A stretch of 24,428 nt of DNA from Bacteroidales bacterium (GTDB lineage Bacteria > Bacteroidota > Bacteroidia > Bacteroidales > UBA932). Location of the stretch: NCBI GenBank assembly GCA_017548445.1, contig JAFYZZ010000050.1:1-24428 (forward strand), read 5' to 3'. Positions 24,229 through 24,428 of the stretch are shown piece by piece. A model generated the notes under the pieces. It worked only from the letters and a program-made list of their open reading frames with translations, made no database searches and was not told where the DNA came from. Positions within the stretch are counted from its first letter, which is position 1. Every line of letters starts with the position of its first letter. A program made the position numbers and the translations under genes.

Positions 24229-24245
24229 GAGAAAAATGAAGATAA

Positions 24246-24428
24246 TTACTTCTTAAGATTCTTCTTCGCCAGAGGATTGTTCTGCCATATGGCGCCGACT
24301 TTTGGGCAGGTGTCCTTCTCCGGGCAAGCGCCACAGGTCTCGAAGCCCTTGCTTAAAGCGCATTGACGGACTGGGCACAGACGGTCACAGAATACAGTTT
24401 TCCGTCCGTTCATCCGGCAGCCGTCGCA
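24246..24428 (-). CDS. DUF3795 protein, 3' end only (cut by window edge)
   Basis: An open frame of 60 codons and a TAA stop runs off the right edge of the window; the start is outside. The visible C-terminus is Cys-rich with the spacing of DUF3795: CDGCR at the edge, then FCDRLCPVRQCAL, then TCGACPEKDTCPKV (about 31-44 of the visible part), and ends PLAKKNLKK. The paired Cys suggest a zinc or Fe-S site; no function is known. It is on the same strand as merR and 79 bp upstream of it, with a separate promoter between, so it is probably a separate unit. Confidence 0.75.
   Translation of the reverse strand, partial: CDGCRMNGRKTVFCDRLCPVRQCALSKGFETCGACPEKDTCPKVGAIWQNNPLAKKNLKK

Overview
The window reads as a chromosomal segment of a GC-rich member of the Bacteroidales (Bacteroidota). 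The evidence is the protein families and the promoters. Almost every intergenic region carries the Bacteroidota -7 hexamer-type motif TAnnTTTG, Rho has the long Q/N-rich insertion seen in gut Bacteroidota, and the LptD/amidase and ftsH-cdsA-psd neighbourhoods are typical of the phylum. By eye the base composition is near 60% GC, lower in the last 2 kb. No insertion sequence, prophage, CRISPR array or rRNA is visible; there is one tRNA-Cys.

Layout. 1-155: tRNA-Cys(GCA) and its promoter. 156-758: HAD phosphatase, convergent with the minus-strand operon ftsH-cdsA-psd (4196 to 755), whose genes overlap as ATGA. 4233-4862: a short BirA, divergent from ftsH and convergent with dnaA-rpe (6930 to 4837). 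6931-7239: an AT-rich gap upstream of dnaA with four dyads. 7240-11135: a divergent cell-envelope pair (amidase with SPOR domain; LptD), both apparently starting at TTG. 11199-13007: rho, with a leader hairpin and a strong bidirectional terminator. 13042-17806: a nucleobase salvage locus, with a PRTase-like protein, an NCS1 permease and upp on the minus strand, divergent from a TGS/SAD-uridine-kinase fusion. 17813-18310: a C_GCAxxG_C_C protein. 18352-21091: GGGtGRT protein, NifU-like scaffold and DUF362 protein, a run of poorly understood anaerobe Fe-S type genes. 21146-22549: mnmE. 22707-24166: a MerR-GyrI regulator with a stand-alone GyrI-like protein. 24246-24428: the 3' end of a DUF3795 gene cut by the window edge.

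The strongest unexplained signal is not a gene. Reading the whole window by eye I found no occurrence of the palindromic tetranucleotide CATG in 24.4 kb, where about 90 would be expected at this composition. Codon choice bends to keep it out: Met codons are preceded by AAT, GAT, TAT, TTT, ATT or AGT in genes that otherwise prefer the C-ending synonym. This looks like genome-wide avoidance of a restriction-type (NlaIII-type) site. The best gene-level candidates for uncharacterised biology are the GGGtGRT/NifU-like/DUF362 run and the PRTase-like protein of the salvage operon.
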